A DNA stretch of 64,000 bases from CAZYFH01 sp965249175 (GTDB taxonomy: Bacteria; Acidobacteriota; Vicinamibacteria; Vicinamibacterales; UBA8438), in the NCBI GenBank assembly GCA_965249175.1, contig OZ252227.1, forward strand, positions 6,138,001-6,202,000. The letters are read 5' to 3'. Made by a program: the position numbers and the translations under genes. Positions 8,499 through 16,977 of this stretch are shown here, piece after piece. How positions within the stretch are numbered: the stretch's first letter is position 1; the number at the start of each line of letters is the position of its first letter. The notes beneath the pieces are model-generated. The model worked only from the letters and a program-made list of their open reading frames with translations. It made no database searches and was not told where the DNA came from.

Positions 8499-10967
8499 AT
8501 GGATTTCCTCACGCGCGACCCGGTCTGCGGCATGGAGGTCGACCCGAACAAGGCGCGGTACCGCTTTGAGCACGCAGGATCGACGTATCTGTTCTGCTGC
8601 GGTGGCTGTCAGACGGCCTTCGCGCACGACCCGGCCGCGTTCCTCGACTCAACCGCAGATCGGAGCGCAGCGACGCCGACCCCGGCGCGCTCGGCCTCGA
8701 GTCCTGGGCCTGTGCCGATCTACGTCTGCCCGATGTGTCCCGACGTGCGCGAGACCGAGCTGGTCCCGTGCCCAAGCTGCGGCATGGCGCTGGAACCGGA
8801 GGTCGTTGCGCCGCCCGAGCAGCGGGTCGAGTACACCTGCCCGATGCACCCCGCGGTCGTGCGCGCTGAGCCTGGGTCATGTCCCGAATGCGGCATGGCG
8901 CTCGAGCTACGAACGGTTACAGCCGACGAGCCGCCGAACCCCGAGTTAATCGACATGACGCGCCGGTTCCGTATCGGGGCGGCGATCGGCGCGCCGGTGT
9001 TCGTGCTGGCCATGGCCGAGATGCTGGTCGGTGCCGACGCCCTTGGCGTGCCGCGCTGGGCGTCGAACTGGATCCAGCTCGTCTTCGCGACGCCGGTTGT
9101 CGTCTGGGCGGGGCGTCCGTTCTTCGCACGCGGGTGGGCGTCGATCGTCAACCGGAGCCCGAACATGTTCACGCTCATCGGGCTGGGGGTCGGCGCGGCG
9201 TATCTCTACAGCGTGGCGGCCACGGTGATGCCGGCCGCCTTTCCATCCGGGTTTCGCATGGATGCGGGCGTGGAGCCGTACTTCGATACGGCGGTCGTCA
9301 TCATCGTGCTCGTGCTGTTGGGACAGATGCTCGAGCTGAGGGCGCGACAGCGCACCGGTGCGGCGCTGCGCGCGCTCCTCGGCCTGGCCCCGGCGGTCGC
9401 GCACCGGTTGGAGACGGGGCCCGAAGAGGCGCTCCGGGAGACCGAGGTGACGCTCGCCGACGTCCGGGTCGGCGACCTGCTCCGCGTGCGCCCTGGCGAT
9501 CGCATCCCGGTCGACGGGACCGTCACGGATGGTCGAAGCACGGTTGACGAATCGATGGTCAGCGGCGAGCCGATGCCGGTGCTGAAGACGCCAGGCGTCG
9601 GCGTGATCGGTGCCACGATCAACGGCACCGGCAGCCTGACGATGCGTGCCGATCGGGTGGGCGGGGACACGTTGCTGGCGCAGATCGTCGGTATGGTCAG
9701 CGACGCGCAACGCAGTCGCGCACCGATCCAACGGGTCGCCGATCGGCTGGCCGTGTTCTTCGTCCCCGCCGTCGTCACGGTGGCGGTCGCGGCATTCGTC
9801 GGCTGGGCAATGTGGGGACCCGAACCGCGTCTGGCCCTTGCGGTGGTCAGCGCCGTCGCGGTGCTCATCATCGCGTGCCCCTGCGCTCTCGGTCTCGCCA
9901 CGCCGATGGCCATCATGGTGGGGTCTGGCCGGGGGGCGACCGCGGGAGTGCTCATCCGCAATGCTGAGGCGCTCGAGACGCTCGAGAAGGTCGACACGCT
10001 CATCGTCGACAAGACCGGCACGTTGACCGAGGGCAAACCACAGGTCCGGTCCGTCGTACTGGCGACCGGAGGCGGCGCCCCCCGCTGGGAGGAATCCGAG
10101 CTGCTCGGGATCGTCGCCGGGCTCGAGCAGGCGAGCGAGCATCCGCTGGCGTCCGCCGTCGTGGCCGAGGCGACACGGCGTGGCTTGACACCCCAGCCGG
10201 TGAGCGACTTCGAGTCCGAGACGGGACTCGGGGTGATCGGCACTGTCGATGGCCGACGCGTCGCGGTCGGCACCGCCGCGTGGCTGCACCAGCAGGGGTG
10301 TGAGGTCGTCCCGCTCGACGCCGTGGCGGACGATGCCCGGCGACGTGGCGAGACGGTCGTCTACGTGGCCATCGACGCCGTCATGGCCGGCTTCCTTGGC
10401 ATTGCGGATCCTGTCAAGGGCTCCACACCCGAGGCCATCTCGCTGCTCCGCTCCGACAACCTCCGCGTCATCATGGTCACCGGGGACAGTCGGGCGACGG
10501 CCGAAGCCGTGGCCGCGGAGGTCGGCATCGACCCGGCCGACATCGTTGCCGAGGTGCTGCCAGCGGACAAACGCCGCGTCGTGGCGGAGCATCAGGCCAA
10601 CGGGCACCTGGTCGCCATGGCGGGCGACGGCATCAACGACGCACCGGCCCTCGCCGAAGCGGCGGTGGGCATCGCGATGGGCACGGGGACCGACGTGGCG
10701 ATGGAGAGCGCTGGCGTGACGCTCGTCAAGGGAGATCTCCGGGCCATCGCGCGCGCGCGGCGGCTCAGCCGCGCCACGATGCGCAACATCCGACAGAACC
10801 TGTTCCTCGCGTTCGTGTACAACGCGGTCGGTGTGCCCGTGGCGGCGGGCGTGCTGTATCCGCTGATCGGGGTGCTCATCAGCCCCATGTGGGCGAGCGC
10901 AGCGATGACGATGAGCTCGCTGTCGGTGATCGGCAACGCGCTCCGGCTCCGCCGCGTCGAGCTGTAG
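8499..10967 (+). CDS. Copper-translocating P1B-type ATPase with YHS and two CPMHP-type metal-binding domains
   Basis: Membrane ATPase exporting monovalent copper, 822 residues from this start. The N-terminus carries a YHS domain (RDPVCGMEVD with CCGGC), then two heavy-metal-binding repeats (YVCPMCPD...CPSCGMALEP and YTCPMHPA...CPECGMALEL), instead of the common CxxC ferredoxin-like domain. The core shows C460-P-C462 in the membrane, phosphorylation site D504-KTGT, SEHPLA and GDGIND. The last helices contain N-x6-YN-x4-P and MSSLSVIGNALRL, the P1B-1 copper(I) signature. An in-frame ATG also exists at 8484. Silver is a possible second substrate. No copper regulator is adjacent. Confidence 0.95.
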   Translation: MDFLTRDPVCGMEVDPNKARYRFEHAGSTYLFCCGGCQTAFAHDPAAFLDSTADRSAATPTPARSASSPGPVPIYVCPMCPDVRETELVPCPSCGMALEPEVVAPPEQRVEYTCPMHPAVVRAEPGSCPECGMALELRTVTADEPPNPELIDMTRRFRIGAAIGAPVFVLAMAEMLVGADALGVPRWASNWIQLVFATPVVVWAGRPFFARGWASIVNRSPNMFTLIGLGVGAAYLYSVAATVMPAAFPSGFRMDAGVEPYFDTAVVIIVLVLLGQMLELRARQRTGAALRALLGLAPAVAHRLETGPEEALRETEVTLADVRVGDLLRVRPGDRIPVDGTVTDGRSTVDESMVSGEPMPVLKTPGVGVIGATINGTGSLTMRADRVGGDTLLAQIVGMVSDAQRSRAPIQRVADRLAVFFVPAVVTVAVAAFVGWAMWGPEPRLALAVVSAVAVLIIACPCALGLATPMAIMVGSGRGATAGVLIRNAEALETLEKVDTLIVDKTGTLTEGKPQVRSVVLATGGGAPRWEESELLGIVAGLEQASEHPLASAVVAEATRRGLTPQPVSDFESETGLGVIGTVDGRRVAVGTAAWLHQQGCEVVPLDAVADDARRRGETVVYVAIDAVMAGFLGIADPVKGSTPEAISLLRSDNLRVIMVTGDSRATAEAVAAEVGIDPADIVAEVLPADKRRVVAEHQANGHLVAMAGDGINDAPALAEAAVGIAMGTGTDVAMESAGVTLVKGDLRAIARARRLSRATMRNIRQNLFLAFVYNAVGVPVAAGVLYPLIGVLISPMWASAAMTMSSLSVIGNALRLRRVEL

Positions 10968-11004
10968 CTCGGCACGATGAACACGTTGGAGCCCGCGCCG
11001 GTCC

Positions 11005-12630
11005 TCAACGCTGCGTCCACCGCACGGGGAACAGCACGCCGGGCGCGAGCTTACCAGTCGGGTCGAGCGCCGCTTTGACTCGGCGCATCTCCTCGATTGC
11101 CCCGTCCCCGTATAACCGACGGAGCAACGCTTGCTTGACCGGATTGCGGCCGACGCCGTGCTCGGCGAGTGGGCAGCCGCCGAGGCGAATCACCTCTGCG
11201 CCACACGCGAGAATGGCCTCCGTGCCGCGTTGCACGTCGGCCAGGCTGTGCGGGATGACATTGGGGTGCAGGTTGCCGTCCGACAGATGTCCCCAGATGG
11301 CGTAGTCGAGCCCCTGCCGCTCGAAAGCCGTGCGGAACAGGTCGAGACCTGCGCCCATCGCCTCGAAGGGCACGATCATGTCGGCCGCGGTCTTCTCAAT
11401 GCGCGCATCGATAGTGCGCTTGGCATCGCTCACGAGCCGGTTGACCGCCTCCGGCACCGCCTCTCTGATCGCGGCGAGCTGGCCGCGACGGCGCGTGTCG
11501 TGGGGCAGGGCTAACTCCGTTCGCTCGAGGACGCCCGCTTGCCGAAGGAAGTGGCACAGGCGCACGAGCGGCGAATCCGGGGCGTTCCCGCTCTCCGCCG
11601 CCGCGATCTGCGCGTAGGCGTCCTCCGCGGTCTGGACGGCGTCGGCCGGCAACTCGACCTGCGCGAGCAGCGCCACAGCCGCATCGTCCGGTACGTCGAT
11701 GCCGTGTCTCCGCGCGGCGCCGGCATCCCGCACGAGATCCAGGCACCGACGGTCGATGTGCTCGACGCCAGAGACATCGATTCCGCGCCGATCGCCCTCA
11801 CGCCACGTCGCGCGCGAGGACTCACGAAGCCGCCCGACAAGGTCGATCGCGTCCTGCTCGGTGGCCAACGTCATCCACACGGTCAGGTTCGCAGGATCCG
11901 GCTCCATCGTCCGGAACGTGATCTCCGTGACGATGCCGAGTGTGCCCTCCGACCCGATGAAGAGGTCGATCAGATCCATGCGCGGCCGCGCGAAGTACCC
12001 CGCGGAACACTTCACGACCGCCGGCGTCCGATAGCCCGGCACCGGGACGCGCACCGTTCCGCCGGTGAGCTCGAGGTCGAAGTACCCGTTGTCGTGGCCT
12101 CGCACCGTGTCGCGGTCGATCTCCAACACGTCGCCGTTGGCGAGTACGACGGTGAGTCGTTTCACCCAGTCGCGCGTGCTCCCGTATTTGAACGTGGCGG
12201 CCCCCGCCGCGTTCGTGGCGACGATGCCGCCCGAGAATGCCCCATCGAACGTCGGCGCAGGTGGAAACCACGCCCCCTGGCGACGTAGGGTCTCCTGCAG
12301 TCGCGACAGCGGCACACCTGGCTGGACGACGACCTCTCCTTCGCCCACGCGCAAGATGCGGTCCATACGCGTGGTGGCGATCACCAGGTCGCCCATCGGC
12401 GTCGCGCCGCCCGTCAGCGACGACTGGGCGCCGACCGGAAGGACGCGCGCCGCCTGCCGGAGGAGCACGGCCACCTCCGCCTCGCTGCGCGGATGGGCAA
12501 CCCCGCTGGCATGCCCACCCGGGTAGTGCGCGGCATCCTCGCGGACGCCAGCGAGGGCGACCTCATCGCGCGCGATTGCCGGGGGCGGCGAGTCACTGGC
12601 CCGCCTGGCGGTGATCCGGTAGGACGCCAT
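11005..12630 (-). CDS. FAD-binding oxidoreductase, GlcD / D-lactate dehydrogenase-like
   Basis: Flavoprotein of the vanillyl-alcohol-oxidase fold, 541 residues. The N-terminal FAD domain shows GGHASGV, VGAQSSLTGGATPMG and the pyrophosphate-binding stretch GGIVATNAAGA. The C-terminal FAD-linked oxidase domain ends with EHGVGRNPVKQALL and ALDPTGKLAPGVLFP, typical of GlcD and D-lactate dehydrogenases that oxidise 2-hydroxyacids. The frame is open 47 codons further upstream, but those precede a perfect TATAAT, so I start at ATG 12630. No partner glcE or glcF genes are adjacent; the gene is convergent with the copper ATPase. Exact substrate is not resolvable. Confidence 0.88.
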   Translation of the reverse strand: MASYRITARRASDSPPPAIARDEVALAGVREDAAHYPGGHASGVAHPRSEAEVAVLLRQAARVLPVGAQSSLTGGATPMGDLVIATTRMDRILRVGEGEVVVQPGVPLSRLQETLRRQGAWFPPAPTFDGAFSGGIVATNAAGAATFKYGSTRDWVKRLTVVLANGDVLEIDRDTVRGHDNGYFDLELTGGTVRVPVPGYRTPAVVKCSAGYFARPRMDLIDLFIGSEGTLGIVTEITFRTMEPDPANLTVWMTLATEQDAIDLVGRLRESSRATWREGDRRGIDVSGVEHIDRRCLDLVRDAGAARRHGIDVPDDAAVALLAQVELPADAVQTAEDAYAQIAAAESGNAPDSPLVRLCHFLRQAGVLERTELALPHDTRRRGQLAAIREAVPEAVNRLVSDAKRTIDARIEKTAADMIVPFEAMGAGLDLFRTAFERQGLDYAIWGHLSDGNLHPNVIPHSLADVQRGTEAILACGAEVIRLGGCPLAEHGVGRNPVKQALLRRLYGDGAIEEMRRVKAALDPTGKLAPGVLFPVRWTQR

Positions 12631-12639
12631 CGGACCGGC

Positions 12640-12645
12640 ATTATA
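12640..12645 (-). promoter_or_regulatory. TATAAT -10 box of a probable leaderless promoter (FAD oxidoreductase)
   Basis: A perfect TATAAT on the minus strand ends 9 nt before the ATG at 12630. Transcription would start one or two bases before the start codon, or on it. Confidence 0.5.
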
Positions 12646-12752
12646 GGTGGCGCCTAGGCTCCTACGCCGTGGACGGGCCGAAACCCGCGATGGTACAGTG
12701 GCGGCTGAGGCGCCGCATCGGTACCGCCCCCGAATCGGAAAGGATTTCTGGC

Positions 12753-13784
12753 ATGGCATCGTGTCCGACACGACTGGTTGTGGCAGCGCTCGCGTTGCTG
12801 CTTGCCCCGGTGTCGCTCGCCGCGCAGGGCGGCGGTGGTGTGGTCGCGCGCGTCGGTGGCGAGCCGATCACGGCGACCGAGCTCGAGGATGCCTGGCGTC
12901 GCAGCGACGCCGCGTCCCGTATCCGAATGCTCCAACAGCTCTACGACACGCGACGGCGCGCGCTGGACATCGTCATCGGCGAGCGACTCATCGAGCGTGA
13001 AACAGTGGCGCGCGCCATGACACGCGACGCGTTGCTGGCGGCCGAGCTGCCGAGTCGTACCCTGCCGGTGACCGATGAGGAAGTCGACCAGATCTACGAC
13101 CGGAACAAGGACCGGTTCGGCGGGCGGACCGCCGAGGAGATGCGGCCGGAAATCCGGGCGATGATGGAAGAGCAACGGCCGCTGCAGGCGTTGCAGGCGT
13201 ACGTGAACGAGCTCCGGTTGGCGGCCGACGACGTGGTCGTGCTCCTCGACCCGCCGCGGCAGGACGTCGAGACCAGCGAGGACGACGCCGTGCGCGGACC
13301 CGCCGACGCCCCCATCCAGATCGTGGAGTTCTCGGATTTCGATTGTCCCTATTGCCAGCGGGCCACCGGCACGATGGCCCAGCTGCTCGATCGGTATGGT
13401 GACCAGATCCGTTTCGTCTACAAGGATTACCCGCTCCCCAGTCATCCGAACGCGTTCAAGGCCGCCGAGGCGGGCAAGTGCGCCAACGCCCAAGGCAAGT
13501 TCTGGGAGCTGCACGACAAGATGTTCGCGAGCCAGGGCTCGCTCGACATTGCCTCCTTGAAAACGTACGCGTCGGAGCTCGGACTCGACGCAGCCGCGTT
13601 CGCCTCGTGCCTGGATGACGGTCGCTACACGCAGCGTGTGCAGCAGGACCTCGCGACCGGAGCACGCTTTGGTGTCTCGTCGACCCCCACCGTGTTCATC
13701 AACGGCCGCCTCGTGACCGGCGCCGTGCCCTATGATGTGTTCGATGGAATCATCCGCGAGGAGCTGGCGCTGGCCGGGCAGTAG
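12753..13784 (+). CDS. Exported DsbA-like thioredoxin-fold protein with N-terminal SurA/PpiC-like helical region
   Basis: Periplasmic thiol oxidoreductase of 343 residues. A signal peptide covers about residues 1-24 (VVAALALLLAPVSLAAQ). Residues 30-160 resemble the chaperone part of SurA or trigger factor (VARVGGEPITATELEDAW...). A DsbA domain follows, with C198-P-Y-C201 in EFSDFDCPYCQRATG, the inserted helical part with KCANAQGKFWELHDKMF, and the cis-proline motif SSTPTVFING. The ATG at 12753 has a good ribosome-binding site, GGAAAGGA at 12737-12744. The combination of a peptidyl-prolyl-isomerase-like N-terminus and DsbA suggests folding of exported disulfide proteins. Confidence 0.9.
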   Translation: MASCPTRLVVAALALLLAPVSLAAQGGGGVVARVGGEPITATELEDAWRRSDAASRIRMLQQLYDTRRRALDIVIGERLIERETVARAMTRDALLAAELPSRTLPVTDEEVDQIYDRNKDRFGGRTAEEMRPEIRAMMEEQRPLQALQAYVNELRLAADDVVVLLDPPRQDVETSEDDAVRGPADAPIQIVEFSDFDCPYCQRATGTMAQLLDRYGDQIRFVYKDYPLPSHPNAFKAAEAGKCANAQGKFWELHDKMFASQGSLDIASLKTYASELGLDAAAFASCLDDGRYTQRVQQDLATGARFGVSSTPTVFINGRLVTGAVPYDVFDGIIREELALAGQ

Positions 13785-13804
13785 GCGCGGAACCAACCAA
13801 CCGC

Positions 13805-13812
13805 GCTTTCTT
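13805..13812. repeat. Left 8-bp target-site duplication of the ISL3 element
   Basis: GCTTTCTT directly precedes the left terminal inverted repeat and recurs identically right after the right end. An 8-bp duplication is the ISL3-family norm. Confidence 0.9.
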
Positions 13813-15144
13813 GGCGCTTCAGGAATTCGGGTGGGCAAGAGTGTGTGCTTCATCCGGGTACAGGTCCAGGCGTCCGAGGTGGAAGTAGATGGCCTGGCGG
13901 AACCGCTCCCGGCTGCGAAAGCCCGCGGCTTGTTTCTTGATCCACTGGATGCGTGAGTTGATGGCCTCGGCGGTCGCGTTCGTGATGCCGCTGATGATGG
14001 CGTTGATGACCCCGTCGAAATGTCGTCGGACGGTCCGTGCGGCGCGGATCATGGGTGCCAGGCGCGAGCGTGCCATCCAGGCGAGTACCTCCTTCAACGC
14101 CCGCTCCGCCCGTTTGGGTTGGCGAAACGCGAAGGCGTCCATAAACGTTTCCTTGATGGCCCAGGCTCGGGCGACCTTGAGGTTGCTGGACTTGAGCTGC
14201 GTCAGCTCGGCCGTCTGCGCCCGCGACATGTTCCAGGGATTCATGAGGAAGAGATGCCGCGTGCCCTTGAGGCGCTCGTCGTGTTGCTCTAGCAGCGTTT
14301 TGTGCTCTTCACGCCGGACCTTGTTCACCGCATCGCCCAACAGGCTGGCGAGGTGGTACTTGTCGAAGACAATCCGCTCGTGCGCGGCCGGCCCCAACGC
14401 CCGGGTGACCGCGCTCAGGTAGGCGCCCGACATGTCCATCGCGACCGCCTCGATGCGGGCCCGTTCCGAGGCGGTGAGCGGGTCGAAGAAGCCGCTGAGC
14501 GACTCCGCCGAGCGGCCGTCCGAGACGAACAGGACCGCCGCCCGCCCGGGATCACACACAACCGTCACGTACTCATGCCGCTGCTGGAACGAGGTCTCAT
14601 CAACGCCCACGACCTTGGGCACCGAGAGCTGACGGCGGGCGAGACCGCGGGCCACCGCGCGCTCCATGATGCCCGCCACCTGGTCCCAGCTCAGGGCGAG
14701 CAGCTCGGCGACGGCTTTTATACTGGCGTGCTGCAGCCATTCGATGACCAGACACTCGAAGAGGGCGGTGAAGCGAGACCGGGGGGCCGCCCAGGGCACC
14801 TTCAGCTGTCTGATCCCATGCGACGGACATTCGATTCGAGGAATCTCCCCCACGAGCATGGTCTTGTATTGCATCGTGTCAAGGTGTCGCCACGACCGCG
14901 TCCGGGTGTCGTGGCGCGGGCAGGGCTCACTACACTCCGGGCACGGCGTCGATGCATCCGGCCTGAGGGCCACAAACACCTGCACCGAGTGGTCTTGCAT
15001 CGAGATGTCCACCTCGACGACTTCCCATGGTGGTTCGAGTCCGAGAAGCTGGGCATACAAGTCACGGTCCTGCATGCCGGGATGCTACATCTACTCACGC
15101 CCACCCTCGATGGCGTCGTCCGCCACCCAAAAGCCGGAAGAGCC
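13813..15144 (-). mobile_element. Complete ISL3-family insertion sequence, 1332 bp
   Basis: The element carries one full-length ISL3 transposase and imperfect terminal inverted repeats: the left 22 bp (13813-13834, starting GGCGCTTC) match the complement of the right 22 bp (15123-15144, starting GGCTCTTC) at 17 positions. It is flanked by identical 8-bp duplications. Intact ends, gene and duplications imply a recent insertion of a possibly active element. The target was the 3' end of a PilZ gene, just beyond the convergent dsbA-like gene. Confidence 0.92.
13819..15075 (-). CDS. ISL3-family transposase
   Basis: DDE transposase, 418 residues, an ordinary length for ISL3. The N-terminal zinc-finger-like part has C45, C48, C52 and C83 (CPECSEPC...IECPSHG), followed by a helix-turn-helix-like stretch LLALSWDQV. 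The catalytic core shows D159 (VGVDETS), D214 (AMDMSGAY), the family motif VFDKYHL and E370 (NATAEAINSRIQ). The frame is undisturbed from start to stop, so the enzyme may be functional. The stop lies 6 nt inside the left end of the element, as is common. Confidence 0.95.
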   Translation of the reverse strand: MQDRDLYAQLLGLEPPWEVVEVDISMQDHSVQVFVALRPDASTPCPECSEPCPRHDTRTRSWRHLDTMQYKTMLVGEIPRIECPSHGIRQLKVPWAAPRSRFTALFECLVIEWLQHASIKAVAELLALSWDQVAGIMERAVARGLARRQLSVPKVVGVDETSFQQRHEYVTVVCDPGRAAVLFVSDGRSAESLSGFFDPLTASERARIEAVAMDMSGAYLSAVTRALGPAAHERIVFDKYHLASLLGDAVNKVRREEHKTLLEQHDERLKGTRHLFLMNPWNMSRAQTAELTQLKSSNLKVARAWAIKETFMDAFAFRQPKRAERALKEVLAWMARSRLAPMIRAARTVRRHFDGVINAIISGITNATAEAINSRIQWIKKQAAGFRSRERFRQAIYFHLGRLDLYPDEAHTLAHPNS

Positions 15145-15500
15145 GCTTTCTTACGCCGACCGGGGGGCTTCACCAGCAGCCGGAGCGCGAACCCGTCCGG
15201 GAGACCCGTTGAGGGTCGGCTCGGGCCGACGCGGTAAACGGCGGCGGGGGCACTCGGCTGTCGGAGCGGACGCGGTAGGTCGTCGCGGAGCCGCGCGGCG
15301 TCATCCAGCTTCAGCTCGACCAGCCGGTAGAGCGGGATCGCGCCGCACCCGCTTATACACTCCACGAACGCGCCACCCTCACTCACCTCGCGCGTCCTGA
15401 TACGCGCGGTCCGTCGGGTCCCGTCGATGTCCAGCCAGGTCATCCGACCGGGGAGGCAGAGGGCGCGGCGCTCGTGCGCGGGTTGTTCGCGCCCCTGCAC
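14802..15500 (-). CDS. PilZ-domain protein with its C-terminus replaced by IS sequence
   Basis: The gene-derived part is 15145-15500. It has the PilZ hallmarks for cyclic-di-GMP binding: HERRALCLPGRM (Arg-rich N-terminal motif) and TREVSEGGAFVEC (equivalent of D/N-x-S-x-x-G). After LLVKPPGRRKKA the frame enters the ISL3 element and runs about 115 more codons, antisense-like in composition, overlapping the transposase gene out of frame. Rejoining the flanks without the element gives only about 18 more codons to a TGA near 13750, so the insertion probably cost just the basic tail. The start is the GTG at 15500. The PilZ core may still be functional. Confidence 0.7.
   Translation of the reverse strand: MQGREQPAHERRALCLPGRMTWLDIDGTRRTARIRTREVSEGGAFVECISGCGAIPLYRLVELKLDDAARLRDDLPRPLRQPSAPAAVYRVGPSRPSTGLPDGFALRLLVKPPGRRKKAALPAFGWRTTPSRVGVSRCSIPACRTVTCMPSFSDSNHHGKSSRWTSRCKTTRCRCLWPSGRMHRRRARSVVSPARATTPGRGRGDTLTRCNTRPCSWGRFLESNVRRMGSDS
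15145..15152. repeat. Right 8-bp target-site duplication of the ISL3 element
   Basis: GCTTTCTT, identical to 13805-13812, directly after the right inverted repeat and within the PilZ reading frame. Confidence 0.9.
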
Positions 15501-15654
15501 GTGGCGGCACGCGACCGCGTTTGAGGCTGGACGTGGTGCGACATAGGACCCGCAGCGGTGTATCGGATCCGCACACCGGGAGGTTTAGGACCTTATTCCG
15601 GTCAGGGTCCTTAGGTCCCAGGACGGGTCTGGCGCGTGTCGACGGGTAAGGCGG

Positions 15655-16401
15655 TCAGTCGCCGGCGGCCAGGGCGAGCTCGTCGGTGTACCAGACGTCG
15701 AACTCGGCCTGCGACTGGACGGTGACGAAGCCACGCATCCGGTAGTGACCGAGCCCGCACAGCTGCGAGCAGTTGACCTCGAAATCACCGGTCACGGTCG
15801 GCACCCACCAGACAGGCACCTGGATGCCGGGGATGGCGTCCTGCTTCACCCGCATCTCCGCGATTCCCATGCTGTGGATGACGTCCTGCGTCGAGAGGTA
15901 GACGATGACCGGCTTATCGACCGGCAGGTTCATCTGGTTGATGCTGTGGACGTCGTCACGCGCGTTCGAGTCGCTCCGGTCGAGGCCGATCGCGTTCGTC
16001 GGGGTGATCAGGCTGATGTCACGACGGCCGAACCGACCGTCGGCGCCAGGGTAGTGCGTGTGCCATTCGAACTGCTTGCCGATCATGTGGACGACGGTCG
16101 CTTCGTCCTCGGGTGGGAATTCGTTCACGCGGTTGGCCCACGCGGGGATGGCGAAACCGACGAGCAGGACCGCCTCGACGACCGCCACGCCGATTTCGAG
16201 GTAGCTCGACGTATGGCTCGTGACACCGTGGTAGTCGGCCTTGGGATTGGCGCTGGCGCGAAAGCGGATGAGCGTGTAGATGAAGAAGCCACCCCAGCCG
16301 ACGAACATCGCGGCCATGAGCCAGTGGGTGAGGATGATCATCTGGTCGATCTCCTCGGCATGGGCGGCCGCCTGAATCGGCAGTCCGAGTAGCTCGCGCA
16401 T
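15655..16401 (-). CDS. coxB: Cytochrome c oxidase subunit II
   Basis: Subunit II of a heme-copper oxidase, 248 residues; it accepts electrons from cytochrome c through its CuA centre. Two membrane helices lie at about 25-50 and 70-92 (MAAMFVGWGGFFIYTLIRF; VVEAVLLVGFAIPAWA). The cupredoxin domain ends with the CuA ligands C211, C215, H219 and M222 in CSQLCGLGHYRM. There is no C-terminal cytochrome c domain, so the enzyme is not caa3 type by this subunit. It is the last gene of the minus-strand operon, an unusual place, since subunit II usually comes first. Confidence 0.95.
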   Translation of the reverse strand: MRELLGLPIQAAAHAEEIDQMIILTHWLMAAMFVGWGGFFIYTLIRFRASANPKADYHGVTSHTSSYLEIGVAVVEAVLLVGFAIPAWANRVNEFPPEDEATVVHMIGKQFEWHTHYPGADGRFGRRDISLITPTNAIGLDRSDSNARDDVHSINQMNLPVDKPVIVYLSTQDVIHSMGIAEMRVKQDAIPGIQVPVWWVPTVTGDFEVNCSQLCGLGHYRMRGFVTVQSQAEFDVWYTDELALAAGD

Positions 16402-16686
16402 CTACGTTCTCCCTCCCGGCTCGCCGGACCGACCGGTGCCGAGCGCGCTCTCGTTGCTCATCGCCTGGCGCGAACGCTTCATCAAGTGGAAGATGAAACC
16501 GACGAACCCGCTCAACACGCCACCCGTCACGCCGAGCAACGTGAACACCGCCCAGTTCAGGCTTTGCGCCTCGGGCGAGTTCGGATCGCCGCCGAAGCAG
16601 ATCGGGCACGCCAGCGCAACCGCTGGCGTAACGATCACCAGCGCTGTGCCTCCACCTGCGCCTCGAATCAACGTCTGTGTGTTCAT
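16402..16686 (-). CDS. Small membrane protein of the cytochrome oxidase operon
   Basis: A 94-residue protein of unknown function directly upstream of coxB, with stop and start touching. It has a hydrophobic N-terminus ending in ALACPICFGG (about residues 10-32), which looks like a signal sequence or first helix, and a second helix at about 45-68. The CPIC motif just after the first helix could bind metal or heme, or be redox active. Position in the operon suggests an accessory or assembly role. I do not recognise a named family. Confidence 0.75.
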   Translation of the reverse strand: MNTQTLIRGAGGGTALVIVTPAVALACPICFGGDPNSPEAQSLNWAVFTLLGVTGGVLSGFVGFIFHLMKRSRQAMSNESALGTGRSGEPGGRT

Positions 16687-16697
16687 GGCAGCCTCTT

Positions 16698-16719
16698 ACG
16701 CGGGGCTGAAGCCCCGCGT
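16698..16719. repeat. Perfect 10-bp-stem hairpin between two oxidase-operon genes (GGGGCTGAAGCCCC type)
   Basis: ACGCGGGGCT pairs with AGCCCCGCGT around a GA loop. It sits in the gap between the 69- and 94-residue genes. A shorter relative with the same GGCTGAAGCC core occurs at 43064-43082, suggesting a small dispersed palindrome family. It could stabilise or process the operon mRNA. There is no T-run on the minus strand, so it is not a classic terminator. Confidence 0.7.
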
Positions 16720-16733
16720 TACGCATCCTCCAG

Positions 16734-16943
16734 CTATTCAATGCCGAGCTCTCGCGTCTTGCGCACGAAACCGATCGCGTACCACGTCATGAGCACGGCC
16801 GCCAGCGCCGAACCGGTCGCGAACAGCACGTGCCCCACGACGCCACGCTCGCTCGTGAACATGACGACGCCCCAGACGGCGACCATGGCCGCGAGGACGA
16901 TCGACGCCACGATGAAGACGATGTGGATGGCCCGGAGCGACAT
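16734..16943 (-). CDS. Two-helix small membrane protein of the cytochrome oxidase operon
   Basis: A 69-residue protein with two predicted helices (about 5-28 IHIVFIVASIVLAAMVAVWGVV and 37-57 VLFATGSALAAVLMTWYAI) and a basic C-terminus, RKTRELGIE. It lies between the subunit IV gene and the 94-residue gene, in the same orientation. No family name is recognised; an accessory subunit role in the oxidase is inferred from position only. Confidence 0.75.
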   Translation of the reverse strand: MSLRAIHIVFIVASIVLAAMVAVWGVVMFTSERGVVGHVLFATGSALAAVLMTWYAIGFVRKTRELGIE

Positions 16944-16956
16944 GAGGATTCTCTAG

Positions 16957-16973
16957 TTGGGGCATCGCCCCAA
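16957..16973. repeat. 7-bp-stem hairpin between subunit IV and the 69-residue gene
   Basis: TTGGGGC pairs with GCCCCAA around an ATC loop. Together with 16698-16719 it punctuates the distal part of the oxidase operon. No T-run follows. Confidence 0.55.
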
Positions 16974-16977
16974 GCCG

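Noticed and set aside
13813..15152. Composite transposon or integron carrying cargo genes
   Set aside because: The element contains only the transposase between its ends; neighbouring genes lie outside the duplications.
15587..15611. Rho-independent terminator after coxB
   Set aside because: AGGACC pairs with GGTCCT across a 13-base loop, but the sequence after it on the minus strand has no T-run and the stem is short.
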